Assembly (NCBI RefSeq): GCF_030718995.1
Contig: NZ_CP132204.1
Span: 62,001-126,000 of the forward strand
From: Arthrobacter oryzae
GTDB taxonomy: Bacteria > Actinomycetota > Actinomycetes > Actinomycetales > Micrococcaceae
DNA: 64,000 nucleotides
Reading direction: 5' to 3'
Under the pieces are notes generated by a model. It made no database searches. It was not told the origin of the DNA and saw nothing but the letters and a program-made list of their open reading frames with translations. Below, piece after piece: positions 33,580-42,157 of the stretch; the stretch's first letter is position 1, and each line of letters starts with the position of its first letter. A program made the position numbers and the translations under genes.

Positions 33580-34604
33580 GTGAGCAGACCAACGGATTCA
33601 CGCAGGGCGGCCCCGGCGGTCCGGCCCTGGCGACGGCGGAAGCCATACCCGGCACCGATCCCGTCCGCCAGGCCCTGCTCGATGTGCGGCACGAGGTCGC
33701 CAAGGCGGTCGTGGGCCAGGACTCAACGGTCACCGGGCTGCTGATCGCGTTGCTGTGCCGCGGGCATGTCCTGCTGGAAGGGGTTCCCGGCGTGGCCAAG
33801 ACCCTGCTGGTCCGCACGTTGTCCGCCGCCCTGAGCCTGGACACCAAACGCGTGCAGTTCACTCCTGACCTGATGCCCGGGGACATTACCGGCTCGCTGG
33901 TTTTCGATTCCCGCACCTCAGAGTTCAGCTTCCGTGAGGGCCCTGTCTTCACCAATATCCTGCTCGCCGACGAGATCAACAGGACACCGCCAAAGACGCA
34001 GGCATCGCTGTTGGAGGCCATGGAGGAACGCCAGGTTTCGGCGGACGGCGTCTCACGGCAGCTTCCCGTGCCGTTCATCGTCGCAGCCACGCAGAACCCG
34101 GTGGAGTACGAGGGGACCTATCCGCTCCCTGAGGCCCAGCTGGACCGTTTCCTCCTGAAGCTCGCGATGCCGTTGCCGGGGCGCGCCGACGAAATCGAGG
34201 TCATCCGCAGGCATGCAGCGGGCTTTGACTCGCGGAACCTGGCCGCCGCCGGCGTCCGCGCCGTCGCGGGAGCGGCCGAGCTGGAACAAGCGCGGCAGGC
34301 AGTGGCTGCCGTGGTGGTGGCGCCGGAGGTGGCCGCCTACATCGTTGACATCGCGAGGGCCACCCGGGCGGCACCGTCCTTCCAGCTTGGGGTCTCCCCG
34401 CGTGGCGCAACTGCCCTGCTGAGCGCCGCCCGCGCATGGGCGTGGCTGTCCGGCCGGCAGTTCGTGACACCGGATGACGTGAAGGCCTTGGCGCTCCCCT
34501 GCCTGCGCCACCGCGTTGCCCTGCAGCCGGAAGCGCAGATGGACGGCGTGAACGTTGACGGTGTCCTTGCCAGCATCCTGGCCACTGTTCCCGTGCCCCG
34601 CTGA
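33576..34604 (+). CDS. MoxR-family AAA+ ATPase
   Basis: MoxR ATPases act as chaperones that insert metals or assemble complexes together with von Willebrand-type partner proteins. The 342-aa protein has Walker [11 protein letters not shown] at about 68-77, Walker [15 protein letters not shown] with D132 and E133, sensor 1 in [24 protein letters not shown], and a C-terminal lid with [21 protein letters not shown] at 33576 overlaps the DUF4350 stop (ATGA). The DUF58 protein encoded 4 bases downstream is its probable partner. Confidence 0.95.
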   Translation: MSEQTNGFTQGGPGGPALATAEAIPGTDPVRQALLDVRHEVAKAVVGQDSTVTGLLIALLCRGHVLLEGVPGVAKTLLVRTLSAALSLDTKRVQFTPDLMPGDITGSLVFDSRTSEFSFREGPVFTNILLADEINRTPPKTQASLLEAMEERQVSADGVSRQLPVPFIVAATQNPVEYEGTYPLPEAQLDRFLLKLAMPLPGRADEIEVIRRHAAGFDSRNLAAAGVRAVAGAAELEQARQAVAAVVVAPEVAAYIVDIARATRAAPSFQLGVSPRGATALLSAARAWAWLSGRQFVTPDDVKALALPCLRHRVALQPEAQMDGVNVDGVLASILATVPVPR

Positions 34605-34608
34605 CGAC

Positions 34609-35901
34609 ATGGCCATTTCCGGACGGTTCGTACTTCTGGCGCTTGCGGGGCTGGCGCCTGTAATGCTGTACCCCGGCTGGGGCACGGTGTTGCTGGTCTG
34701 CGCGGTGCTGTCCGCTTTGCTGCTACTGGATCTCGCCCTGGCGGCCTCGCTCCGGAAGATCACGTTGGACCGCGCGCTCCCCGGCAATGTCACGCTGACA
34801 AGCAGCTGCGAATCCGTCCTGACCATCGGGAACACCGGTTCGCGCCCTCTCCGGGCCTTGGTGCGGGACGCCTGGCAGCCGTCCGCCGGTGCGCAGAATC
34901 CACGCCAGCGCATCAACGTGCCGGCCGGTGAACGGCGGCGCATGAAGGTGACGCTGCACCCTTCCCGGCGCGGCGACCTCAAGGCACCGCACGTGACCCT
35001 GCGCGCCTTGGGCCCGCTGCAGCTCGGCGCGCGGCAGCGGACGCTTCCCTGTCCCGGCGCCGTGCGGGTGCTCCCGCCGTTCCACTCCCGCCGCCATCTT
35101 CCGTCCAAGCTGCGCAGGCTGCGCGAGCTCGATGGAAAGGCGGCGGTCCAGATCAGGGGTGCCGGCACCGAGTTCGATTCCCTCCGCGACTACGTCCGCG
35201 GGGATGACGTGCGTTCCATTGACTGGCGCGCCAGCGCACGGCGGTCCCCCGTCGTCGTCCGCACCTGGCGTCCCGAACGGGACCGGCGCGTGGTGATCAT
35301 GCTGGACACCTCACGGACTGCCGCTGCCAGGATCGACGACGAACCCCGCCTCGACACCGGGATCGAGGCCGCGCTCCTGCTGGCGGTCCTCGCGGAACGC
35401 GGCGGTGACCGCGTGGATTTTTTCGCCTTCGACCGGCGCACCCGGGGACGGGCCGGATCCGCGTCAAAAGGCAACCTGCTCGGTCAGCTCGTGCAGGCCA
35501 TGGCGCCGCTGGAACCGGAGCTCATTGAGCTGGACTGGAGCCAGGTTCCGGGCCAGATCCGGAAGATTTCCGCGCACCGCTCGCTGGTGGTGCTGCTGAC
35601 CCCGCTGGACAGCGGCGCGCCGGAAGAGGGACTGCTGCCGATGGCAGCGCAATTGGCGCAGCAGCACGTTGTGGTGGTTGCCTCAGTGCGGGACCCGATG
35701 CTCGGTACGATGCAGATGGAACGCGCGACGGCGGCGGAGGTGTTCCGCGCGTCAGCCGCCGAACGCGCACTGCTGGAACGAGAGGCAGTGGCCATCCAGC
35801 TGCGCCAGATGGGCGTTGAAGTGGTGGACGCCGAGCCCCATCAGCTGCCGCCGGCACTGGCCGACGCGTATATCCGTCTGAAAGCGGCGGGAAAATTATG
35901 A
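34609..35901 (+). CDS. DUF58-domain protein, MoxR partner
   Basis: A 430-aa protein with two N-terminal membrane segments (about 5-45: FVLLALAGLAPVMLYPGWG and VLLVCAVLSALLLLDLALA), an extracytoplasmic-like beta domain and the DUF58 signature GAGTEFDSLRDYVRGDDVRSIDWRASAR. A von Willebrand-like part follows (RVVIMLDTSRTAA, then DRVDFFAFD). Such proteins are coupled to MoxR ATPases. ATG at 34609 follows the moxR stop after 4 bases. Last clear member of the operon; the DUF4166 gene follows after 28 bases and may be part of it. Confidence 0.92.
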   Translation: MAISGRFVLLALAGLAPVMLYPGWGTVLLVCAVLSALLLLDLALAASLRKITLDRALPGNVTLTSSCESVLTIGNTGSRPLRALVRDAWQPSAGAQNPRQRINVPAGERRRMKVTLHPSRRGDLKAPHVTLRALGPLQLGARQRTLPCPGAVRVLPPFHSRRHLPSKLRRLRELDGKAAVQIRGAGTEFDSLRDYVRGDDVRSIDWRASARRSPVVVRTWRPERDRRVVIMLDTSRTAAARIDDEPRLDTGIEAALLLAVLAERGGDRVDFFAFDRRTRGRAGSASKGNLLGQLVQAMAPLEPELIELDWSQVPGQIRKISAHRSLVVLLTPLDSGAPEEGLLPMAAQLAQQHVVVVASVRDPMLGTMQMERATAAEVFRASAAERALLEREAVAIQLRQMGVEVVDAEPHQLPPALADAYIRLKAAGKL

Positions 35902-35929
35902 CCGATGTGTCGAAAACCGGGAGGCTACC

Positions 35930-36643
35930 GTGAACACGCCCATCTATGAACGTGCCCTGGGCGGCGACTTTGCCCGCCTGCAGCCCGAACTCCAGGAGTA
36001 CTTTTCGCTCGCTCCCGGTTCAGGCCAATACGGCGTTGGCGAGGGGGTGTTCGACGTCGTAGGGTGCCGGCAGCAGTGGCTGCGTCCGCTGTTGCGGCTT
36101 ACCACCGGGGAGGAGGCATTCTTCCCGGAATACGGTGAGGGCGTTCCGTTCCGGATCGAAAACCACGCGCACCTCGATCCGTTCGGACGATCGAGCCTCA
36201 CCGCCAGGCGCGAAATCCACTTTCCCGGCCGCACACGGCTGTTCCATGACACCACCAGCTTTGACGAGTCCCGCAGCACCCCGGGGCTGGTGGACTACGT
36301 CGGCCGCTACCGGCGCCTGGTCACGGACCTCAACCTCAGCGTGACCGCCGAAGGCAGGCTGCGCGGCGTCTCCGAAGCGTCCCGGCTGTTCCTGGGTCCC
36401 CTGCGTATCCCCCTGCCGGCGGCCGTGGATGCCAAGGCTTACGCGGAGCAGTGGTGGGAACCGTCCGCCGGAACGCAGGGCAAGCACCGGATCCAGGTCA
36501 AGGTGATCCAGCCCCAGCTGGGACTCGTGCTGGTTTATGCCGGGAGCTTCGACTACAGGCTCCGCTCCTACCCCGGCGGCGCAACGGGGCCGGGCCATCT
36601 CCCCGGCTACGCCCGGCCGGACAGGTGGGAGAGCCGCCTCTAG
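35930..36643 (+). CDS. DUF4166-domain protein
   Basis: A 237-aa soluble protein of the DUF4166 family (ALGGDFARLQPELQEYFSL at the N-terminus, then FPEYGEGVPFRIENHAHLDPFGRSSLTARREIHFPG and a strand-rich C-terminus). No catalytic motif is known for the family. GTG at 35930 has GGGAGG 5-6 bases upstream. It follows DUF58 on the same strand and overlaps the convergent MetE-like gene by 4 bases. In other genomes such domains are sometimes fused to sugar epimerase or dehydrogenase modules; that link is not visible here. Confidence 0.8.
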   Translation: MNTPIYERALGGDFARLQPELQEYFSLAPGSGQYGVGEGVFDVVGCRQQWLRPLLRLTTGEEAFFPEYGEGVPFRIENHAHLDPFGRSSLTARREIHFPGRTRLFHDTTSFDESRSTPGLVDYVGRYRRLVTDLNLSVTAEGRLRGVSEASRLFLGPLRIPLPAAVDAKAYAEQWWEPSAGTQGKHRIQVKVIQPQLGLVLVYAGSFDYRLRSYPGGATGPGHLPGYARPDRWESRL

Positions 36644-37665
36644 CCGAGCGCCAGCTGGTTGAGCCCGTCCGCCACCTGGGTGAGACGGGTCAGCACGGCA
36701 GTCGCAGACGACGGCGTATGCCCGGCCAGCCCCTCGGACGGCGTCACCCGGATCGAGCCGAGCGAGGAAGCCGGAAGACCCAGCTGGCGCCAGGGCCGCC
36801 ACACGTTCTCCACGGCGTCCTGGACGCGCGGCAGGGCGGTGCCGGGGCTGCCAGCCTGCACAACACCGGCCCACAGGCTCTTTCCAGCCTCTACCGCACC
36901 GGCGAGCTGTTCCCATTGGCGGGAGGTGAGCGCCTTGAGCGGGACGGCAATCCCGTCGGCTCCTGAGGAGAGGATGCGCTCGAACGGCGCCTCGATCTCG
37001 GCCACCGCGATGACCGTTTCCGCGGCACCGGCGTCCCTGATCGCGTCGATGACCAGGCGCCACGCCTCCGTCACTTCCTGGCCGGGAACGGCGCGCAGGG
37101 TCCGGTAGCCGCTGGACGTGGGGATGGTGCCGGCGAGGACAGCAGCAATATCGGGTTCATCGATTTGGACCACCAGCCGGGCCCCCGGAACGGCAGTGCC
37201 GACCCGGGCCAGGAAGTCCCCGACGCCGGCTGCCAGCGATTCGGCGATATCCCGCCGGGCGCCGTAGTCCAGCAAGGCCCGCTCACCGCTGTGCAGGTGC
37301 AGCCCTGTGGCCAGGCTGAGCGGTCCGCGCAGCTGAACCTTGAAATCCCGTGCAGGACTTTCTTCCGTACCGGCGACGTCGGCAAGGACGTTGATGTCCG
37401 TGGACAGTGCCGACTTGGCCCGCATGACGTCCTTGCCGGGACGATCAACGATCCGCCATCCGTGGGGCTGAACATCGACGGGCAGGTCCACCAGGAGGGA
37501 CGCCGTCCTGCCGAGGGCATCGGACCCGACGCCGCGTTCCGGCAGCTCCACCAGGAAGGGCAGGTGGGGGCTGCCTAGTTCGCCGCGCACTATCCGGGTT
37601 GCTTCCACCGGGTCCTCACCGGGCCACGGCCCGAGGGCGGTGGCAGTTACCTGCGATTCCGGCAT
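36640..37665 (-). CDS. MetE C-terminal-domain-like protein lacking zinc-ligand cysteines
   Basis: A 341-aa protein with the TIM-barrel pattern of cobalamin-independent methionine synthase C-terminal domains: FLVELPERGVGSDALGR, FKVQLRGPLSLATGLHLHSGERALLDYGARRD, VVQIDEPDIAAVLAG and VTPSEGLAGHTP. It resembles M. tuberculosis Rv3015c. The polypeptide contains no cysteine at all, so the His-Cys-Cys zinc site that activates homocysteine is missing. It is therefore unlikely to make methionine. Three bases separate it from the chorismate mutase gene upstream, so they are cotranscribed. Function open. Confidence 0.8.
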   Translation of the reverse strand: MPESQVTATALGPWPGEDPVEATRIVRGELGSPHLPFLVELPERGVGSDALGRTASLLVDLPVDVQPHGWRIVDRPGKDVMRAKSALSTDINVLADVAGTEESPARDFKVQLRGPLSLATGLHLHSGERALLDYGARRDIAESLAAGVGDFLARVGTAVPGARLVVQIDEPDIAAVLAGTIPTSSGYRTLRAVPGQEVTEAWRLVIDAIRDAGAAETVIAVAEIEAPFERILSSGADGIAVPLKALTSRQWEQLAGAVEAGKSLWAGVVQAGSPGTALPRVQDAVENVWRPWRQLGLPASSLGSIRVTPSEGLAGHTPSSATAVLTRLTQVADGLNQLALG

Positions 37666-37668
37666 GGC

Positions 37669-38112
37669 CTAGGCGTCGACGGCGGTGGACGGTGCGGGCG
37701 TGGAACGCAGCGGCTGGCCGGCAGTCGTTCCGTTGCTCTCCGCGGCCTGGTGGTCCTCGGCAATGGCTTCGTGGTGCCGGATCACTTCGCCGATGATGAA
37801 ATTCAGGAACTTCTCCGCAAACGCCGGATCCAGGTGGGCTTCCTCGGCGAGGCGGCGCAGCCGGGCGATCTGGGCGGTCTCCCGGCCCGGGTCCCCTGCG
37901 GGCAGCCGGTGCGCGGCCTTCAGGAAACCGACCTTCTGCGTGGCCTTGAACCGTTCGGCCAGCAGGAAGACCAGAGTGGCGTCGATGTTGTCGATGCTGG
38001 ACCGGATGGACAGCAGTTCCGCCATGACCGATGGGTCCACCTGTCCGGCCAATGAGCTGGCTGAGGGGTCGTAGGATTCGGCGTCCGGAAAATCTTGGTT
38101 CTGCTCGGTCAT
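37669..38112 (-). CDS. Chorismate mutase, AroQ type
   Basis: Converts chorismate to prephenate for phenylalanine and tyrosine synthesis. The AroQ helical domain occupies about 30-120: LLSIRSSIDNIDATLVFLLAERFKATQKVGFLKAAHRLPAGDPGRETAQIARLRRLAEEAHLDP, with the expected Arg/Lys chorismate contacts and the late FIIGEVIRHHEAIAEDH helix. At 147 aa it has extra disordered ends but no prephenate dehydratase or DAHP synthase domain. No signal peptide, so it is cytosolic. First gene of a two-gene unit. Confidence 0.93.
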   Translation of the reverse strand: MTEQNQDFPDAESYDPSASSLAGQVDPSVMAELLSIRSSIDNIDATLVFLLAERFKATQKVGFLKAAHRLPAGDPGRETAQIARLRRLAEEAHLDPAFAEKFLNFIIGEVIRHHEAIAEDHQAAESNGTTAGQPLRSTPAPSTAVDA

Positions 38113-38170
38113 GGTTCCAGTCTATGGGCACCCCGCCGATTCCCTGTGGCGTGTTAAGCGGCCGACGAAA

Positions 38171-38200
38171 ATGCCCGCTGCCCGGAGGGGCAACGGGCAT
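38171..38200 (-). terminator. Terminator of the peptide ABC transporter operon
   Basis: ATGCCCGCTGCCC pairs with GGGCAACGGGCAT around a GGAG loop, with one mismatch. Read leftward it is followed by a TTTTC run. It lies about 20 bases past the stop of the fused ATPase gene. Confidence 0.85.
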
Positions 38201-38218
38201 CTTCGCGACCGGAAGGGG

Positions 38219-39913
38219 CTAGCCGGCGAGCAGCGAACGGTTCAATTCCCGGCGCTTGGCCTGTTCCTCCGGGTCAGGGACGGGCAGCGACGCGATCAGC
38301 CGGCGCGTGTAGTCGTGCTGGGGTGCGCCCATCACCTGGGTGCCAAGCCCCTGTTCCACGAGCTTGCCCTTGTAGAGCACCCCGACCCAATGGGACAGGA
38401 TGTCCACGACGGCGAGGTCGTGGCTGATGAACAGCGCGGCGAACCCGAACTCCTCCTGGATGTCCTTGAACAGCTCCAGCACCACGGCCTGGACCGAAAC
38501 ATCCAGCGCCGAGGTCGGTTCGTCGGCGATCAGCAGCTTCGGGTTCAGGATCAAGGCCCGGGCCAATGACGCACGCTGGCGCTGTCCGCCGGACAGTTCG
38601 TGCGGGAACCGGTCAGCGTACGACGCCGGCAGCTGCACCGATTCGAGGAGCTCACCGACGCGCTTCCGCGCCTGGGCGGGCGTGGGATTGCTGTGGATGA
38701 TGAGCGGTTCGGCAACGCAGTCGCCGATGGTCAGCTGCGGGTTGAAGGACGCTGCGGGATCCTGGAACACGAACCCGATGTCCTTGCGGAGGGGCTTGAA
38801 CGTCCGCTCCTTGAGGTTCAGCATCTCGTAGTCCAGCACCTTCAGGCTGCCGCCGGTGGTGCGGTTGAGGCCGGCGATGGCGCGTCCGATGGTGGTCTTG
38901 CCGGACCCCGATTCACCGACGAGGCCGAACACCTCGCCTTCTGACAGCGTGAAGCTCACGCCGTCCACTGCCTTGAAGCCGGGGCTGCCGAGCCTTCCGG
39001 GGTATTCGATGGTCAGTCCCTTGGCTTCCACCAGGACCTTTCGGTCCTGATGGGCCCGCGCCGTCATTCCCTGGGACGCGGAATTCCTGCCCAGGTGTGG
39101 GACGGCGGCCAGGAGTTTCCGCGTGTAGTCCTGCTTCGGCTCGGCGAACAGGACCTTGGCCGTTGCCTCCTCGACGACGTCGCCCTGGTACATCACCACT
39201 ACCCGGTCGGCCAGATCCGCCACCACGCCCATGTTGTGCGTGATCAGCACGATTGAGGTGCCGTACTTGTCCCTCAGGTCCCTCAGGAGCTGGAGGATCT
39301 CCGCCTGGACCGTGACATCCAGGGCTGTTGTGGGTTCATCGGCAACGATCAGGCCTGGGTTGAGTGCCAGCGCGGCGGCAATGACGACACGCTGCTTCTG
39401 GCCCCCGGAAAACTGGTGGGGATAGTAATCCACCCGTTTTTCGGCGTCCGGGATCCCCACTTTCCGGAGGGCTTCGACGGCACGCGACTTGGCTTCCTTG
39501 GCGGACACCCGGCCGCCTTTGCCCTCGGCGTGGGCCCGGATGCCTTCAGCGATCTGCCACCCGACGGTAAAGACGGGGTTCAGCGCGGTGGACGGCTCCT
39601 GGAAAACCATGGCGACGTCCCTGCCGCGGATCTGCCGGAGCTTGGCGGGGCTGACGCTGATCACGTTGTTGCCGTTAATCAGGACCGCTCCGGAGCTGAT
39701 GGCCGTTTCCGGAAGCAGTCCCAGGATGGTCTTGGCGGTCACGGTCTTGCCCGAACCGGATTCGCCGACAATTGCCACGACTTCGCCCGGATTGACCTCA
39801 AGGCTGACGTCCTTGACGGCGTATACGTCACCGGCATCGGTGGCGAACGTGACCTTAAGGTGGTCGATGTCCAGGACCGGCCCGGTGCGGCGCTTGTCGA
39901 TGTTGATGGTCAT
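38219..39913 (-). CDS. Peptide ABC transporter, fused double ATP-binding protein (DppD-DppF type)
   Basis: One 564-aa polypeptide carries both ATPases of an oligopeptide/dipeptide importer. Domain 1 (about 10-270) has [16 protein letters not shown] and [32 protein letters not shown]. Domain 2 (about 300-560) has [16 protein letters not shown] and [32 protein letters not shown]. Each domain ends with the oligopeptide-transport C-terminal extension containing the LLAAVPHLG or IASLPVPDP motif. ATG at 39913 overlaps the permease stop (ATGA); the longer open frame is discarded. Last gene of the operon before a terminator. Confidence 0.94.
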   Translation of the reverse strand: MTINIDKRRTGPVLDIDHLKVTFATDAGDVYAVKDVSLEVNPGEVVAIVGESGSGKTVTAKTILGLLPETAISSGAVLINGNNVISVSPAKLRQIRGRDVAMVFQEPSTALNPVFTVGWQIAEGIRAHAEGKGGRVSAKEAKSRAVEALRKVGIPDAEKRVDYYPHQFSGGQKQRVVIAAALALNPGLIVADEPTTALDVTVQAEILQLLRDLRDKYGTSIVLITHNMGVVADLADRVVVMYQGDVVEEATAKVLFAEPKQDYTRKLLAAVPHLGRNSASQGMTARAHQDRKVLVEAKGLTIEYPGRLGSPGFKAVDGVSFTLSEGEVFGLVGESGSGKTTIGRAIAGLNRTTGGSLKVLDYEMLNLKERTFKPLRKDIGFVFQDPAASFNPQLTIGDCVAEPLIIHSNPTPAQARKRVGELLESVQLPASYADRFPHELSGGQRQRASLARALILNPKLLIADEPTSALDVSVQAVVLELFKDIQEEFGFAALFISHDLAVVDILSHWVGVLYKGKLVEQGLGTQVMGAPQHDYTRRLIASLPVPDPEEQAKRRELNRSLLAG

Positions 39914-40935
39914 GAACTGCTCACTTCTGCTCGGAGCGCCGCCTGCGCGCCTGCGGTGGAATCCGGACCGCCCTTGCCGGACGCTGCCTTCTTGCGTCCG
40001 CGCAGCCGCGGGTCGTTGAGGTCGTTGATGCTCTCGCCGACGAGCGTGAGTCCCAGGACGGTCAGCACAATCGCCAGGCCCGGGAACACGCCGGTCCACC
40101 AGATGCCCGAGGTGGTGTCTGCCAGGGCCTTGTTGAGGTCAAAGCCCCACTCTGCCGCCGACGTCGGCTCAATGCCGAAGCCCAGGAAGCCCAGGCCGGC
40201 AAGGGTAAGGATTGCCTCGGAGGCGTTGAGCGTGAAGATCAGCGGCAGGGTGCGGGTGGCGTTCTTGAAGATGTGCCGGCTCATGATCCGGACATTCGAC
40301 GCTCCTACCACCTTCGCGGATTCCACGAAAGGCTCGGCCTTGAGACGGATGGTTTCGGCCCTGATCACCCGGAAGTACTGCGGGATGAACACCACGGTGA
40401 TGGAAATTGCCGCCGCCACGATGCCGCCCCACAGGCTGGACCTGCCGCCGCTGATGACGATGGCCATCACAATGGCCACCAGGAGGGACGGGAAAGCGTA
40501 GACGGCGTCGGCGATCACCACGAGGATCCGGTCCAGCCAGCCGCCGATGTAGCCGCTGACCAGGCCCAGGACAACGCCGATGAAGATGGACATCACCACG
40601 GCAACAACAATCACCATGACGGCGGTCTGCGCACCCCAGACAACCCGGGAGAAGACGTCATAGCCGCCCACGGTGGTGCCCCAGAGATGCTTTCCGCCCG
40701 GCGCCTGCTGGGCAGGGAACCCGCCGTCGGCGTCGGAAATCTGCGAGAAGCCGTAGGGGGCGATGAGCGGCGCGAAAATTGCGGTGAGCAGGAAGACGGC
40801 AGTCAGGACGAGACCGGTGACGAGCATTCCGCGCTGTAATCCGACGCTCTTGTTGAAATGTGAGACCACGGGCAGGCGGCCGAACCACGAGGCCCGCGGG
40901 TCCTTGTAGGCAGTAGTCAGGGAATCGGTGCTCAT
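39910..40935 (-). CDS. Peptide ABC transporter permease, DppC type
   Basis: A 341-aa inner permease. It has a cytosolic N-terminus, TM1 at about 35-58 (GMLVTGLVLTAVFLLTAIFAPLIAPYG), the large external loop with GGKHLWGTTVGGYDVFSRVVWGAQTA typical of DppC, and about five further segments. The EAA loop reads RAETIRLKAEPFVESAKVVGASNVRIMSRHIFKN, which contacts the ATPase. The start lies 1 base after the dppB-type stop. Confidence 0.94.
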   Translation of the reverse strand: MSTDSLTTAYKDPRASWFGRLPVVSHFNKSVGLQRGMLVTGLVLTAVFLLTAIFAPLIAPYGFSQISDADGGFPAQQAPGGKHLWGTTVGGYDVFSRVVWGAQTAVMVIVVAVVMSIFIGVVLGLVSGYIGGWLDRILVVIADAVYAFPSLLVAIVMAIVISGGRSSLWGGIVAAAISITVVFIPQYFRVIRAETIRLKAEPFVESAKVVGASNVRIMSRHIFKNATRTLPLIFTLNASEAILTLAGLGFLGFGIEPTSAAEWGFDLNKALADTTSGIWWTGVFPGLAIVLTVLGLTLVGESINDLNDPRLRGRKKAASGKGGPDSTAGAQAALRAEVSSS

Positions 40936-40936
40936 G

Positions 40937-42028
40937 TCAGTACCTCACGCGGGGGTCGATCAGCGCGGCGACGATGTCCACGATGAAGTTGGTCACGGCC
41001 ACGATCACTGCGAGGAGGACCACGATGCCCTGGACAGCCACGAAGTCACGGGCCGTCAGGTAGGTGGCCAGCTGGAAGCCCAGGCCTTTCCATTCAAAGG
41101 TTGTCTCGGTCAGCACCGCGCCGCCGAGCAGGACGGCGATCTGCAGGCCCATCACGGTGATGATGGGAATGAGCGCCGGCTTGTAGGCATGCTTGGTCAC
41201 CAGGCGGAATTCGCTGACTCCGCGGGAACGGCCGGCTTCCACGTAGTCCTTGCCGAGCGTGCCGATGACGTTGGTGCGGACCAGCCGCAGGAAGATGCCC
41301 GCCGTCAGCAGTCCGAGCGCGAGGGCCGGCAGCACCGCATGGGCCGTGACGTCGGCCAGTGCAGCCATATTGCCGCTTCGGAGGGCGTCCAGCCAGTAAA
41401 TCCCGGTGGGTGCCTGCAGAGCCGTGAGCTCCAGTTCACTGGATGTTTTGGCCCGCCCGGCTACGGGGAGCCATCCCAGCCACACCGCGAAGGTCAGCTT
41501 GAACAGCAGTCCGGAGAAGAAGACCGGCGTGGCGTAGCAAAGGATCGCAAAGATGCGCAGCACGGCGTCGGGCGCCTTGTCGCGGCGGTGCGCGGCAATC
41601 ATGCCGAGCGGGATGCCCACCAGAAGGGCAACCAGCAGCGCATTGATGGTCAGTTCCAGAGTGGCCGAACCGTAGGTGGTCAGCATCTCCGTCACCTGCC
41701 GGTTGTCTGACAGCGTGGTGCCGAAATTGCCGGTCATCAGTTGCCCGAGATACTCGAAGTACTGCACGAGGATCGGCCGGTCATAGCCGGCCGCAGTGAT
41801 CCGCTCCGCCAGTTGTTCGGGCGGGAGCCGCCCGCCCAGCGCGGCAGTTATGGGATCACCGGTGATGCGCATCAGGAAGAACACCATCGTGACCAGGATC
41901 AGGATGGTTGGAAAAATCAGGAGGAACCTGATCAGGATGTATTGGCCCAGTCCCCCGCCGGACGACTTCTTCTTTGACGGCAATAGCCCGTCGGCGTCGG
42001 TTGGCGGCGCCTCAATCAGTGTTGTCAT
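40937..42028 (-). CDS. Peptide ABC transporter permease, DppB type
   Basis: A 363-aa permease with TM1 YILIRFLLIFPTILILVTMVFFLMRIT at about 30-55, followed by the periplasmic segment with the signature DRPILVQYFEYLGQLMTGNFGTTLSDN. About five more membrane segments follow, with the EAA loop TLGKDYVEAGRSRGVSEFRLVTKHAYKPAL. It pairs with the DppC-type permease. It starts 130 bases downstream of the binding-protein gene, with an intergenic hairpin between. Confidence 0.94.
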   Translation of the reverse strand: MTTLIEAPPTDADGLLPSKKKSSGGGLGQYILIRFLLIFPTILILVTMVFFLMRITGDPITAALGGRLPPEQLAERITAAGYDRPILVQYFEYLGQLMTGNFGTTLSDNRQVTEMLTTYGSATLELTINALLVALLVGIPLGMIAAHRRDKAPDAVLRIFAILCYATPVFFSGLLFKLTFAVWLGWLPVAGRAKTSSELELTALQAPTGIYWLDALRSGNMAALADVTAHAVLPALALGLLTAGIFLRLVRTNVIGTLGKDYVEAGRSRGVSEFRLVTKHAYKPALIPIITVMGLQIAVLLGGAVLTETTFEWKGLGFQLATYLTARDFVAVQGIVVLLAVIVAVTNFIVDIVAALIDPRVRY

Positions 42029-42098
42029 TGGTACCTAAATGTGTGTTTCCGGCGGCCTCGTGAGCCCCGGAATCTGTTTGCCCCGACCCAGCACGAAA

Positions 42099-42122
42099 GG
42101 CGGGACGCCGTGGCGCCCCGCC
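42099..42122 (-). terminator. Intergenic hairpin after the binding-protein gene
   Basis: GGCGGG-type stem (read leftward GGCGGGGCGCC, then GGCGTCCCGCC) followed by TTTCGT. Its position between the solute-binding gene and the permeases fits a partial terminator or RNA stabiliser that keeps binding protein more abundant than transporter. Confidence 0.6.
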
Positions 42123-42157
42123 TCCTCGGCTAGTCAGGACCGGATGGGGAACTGGAC

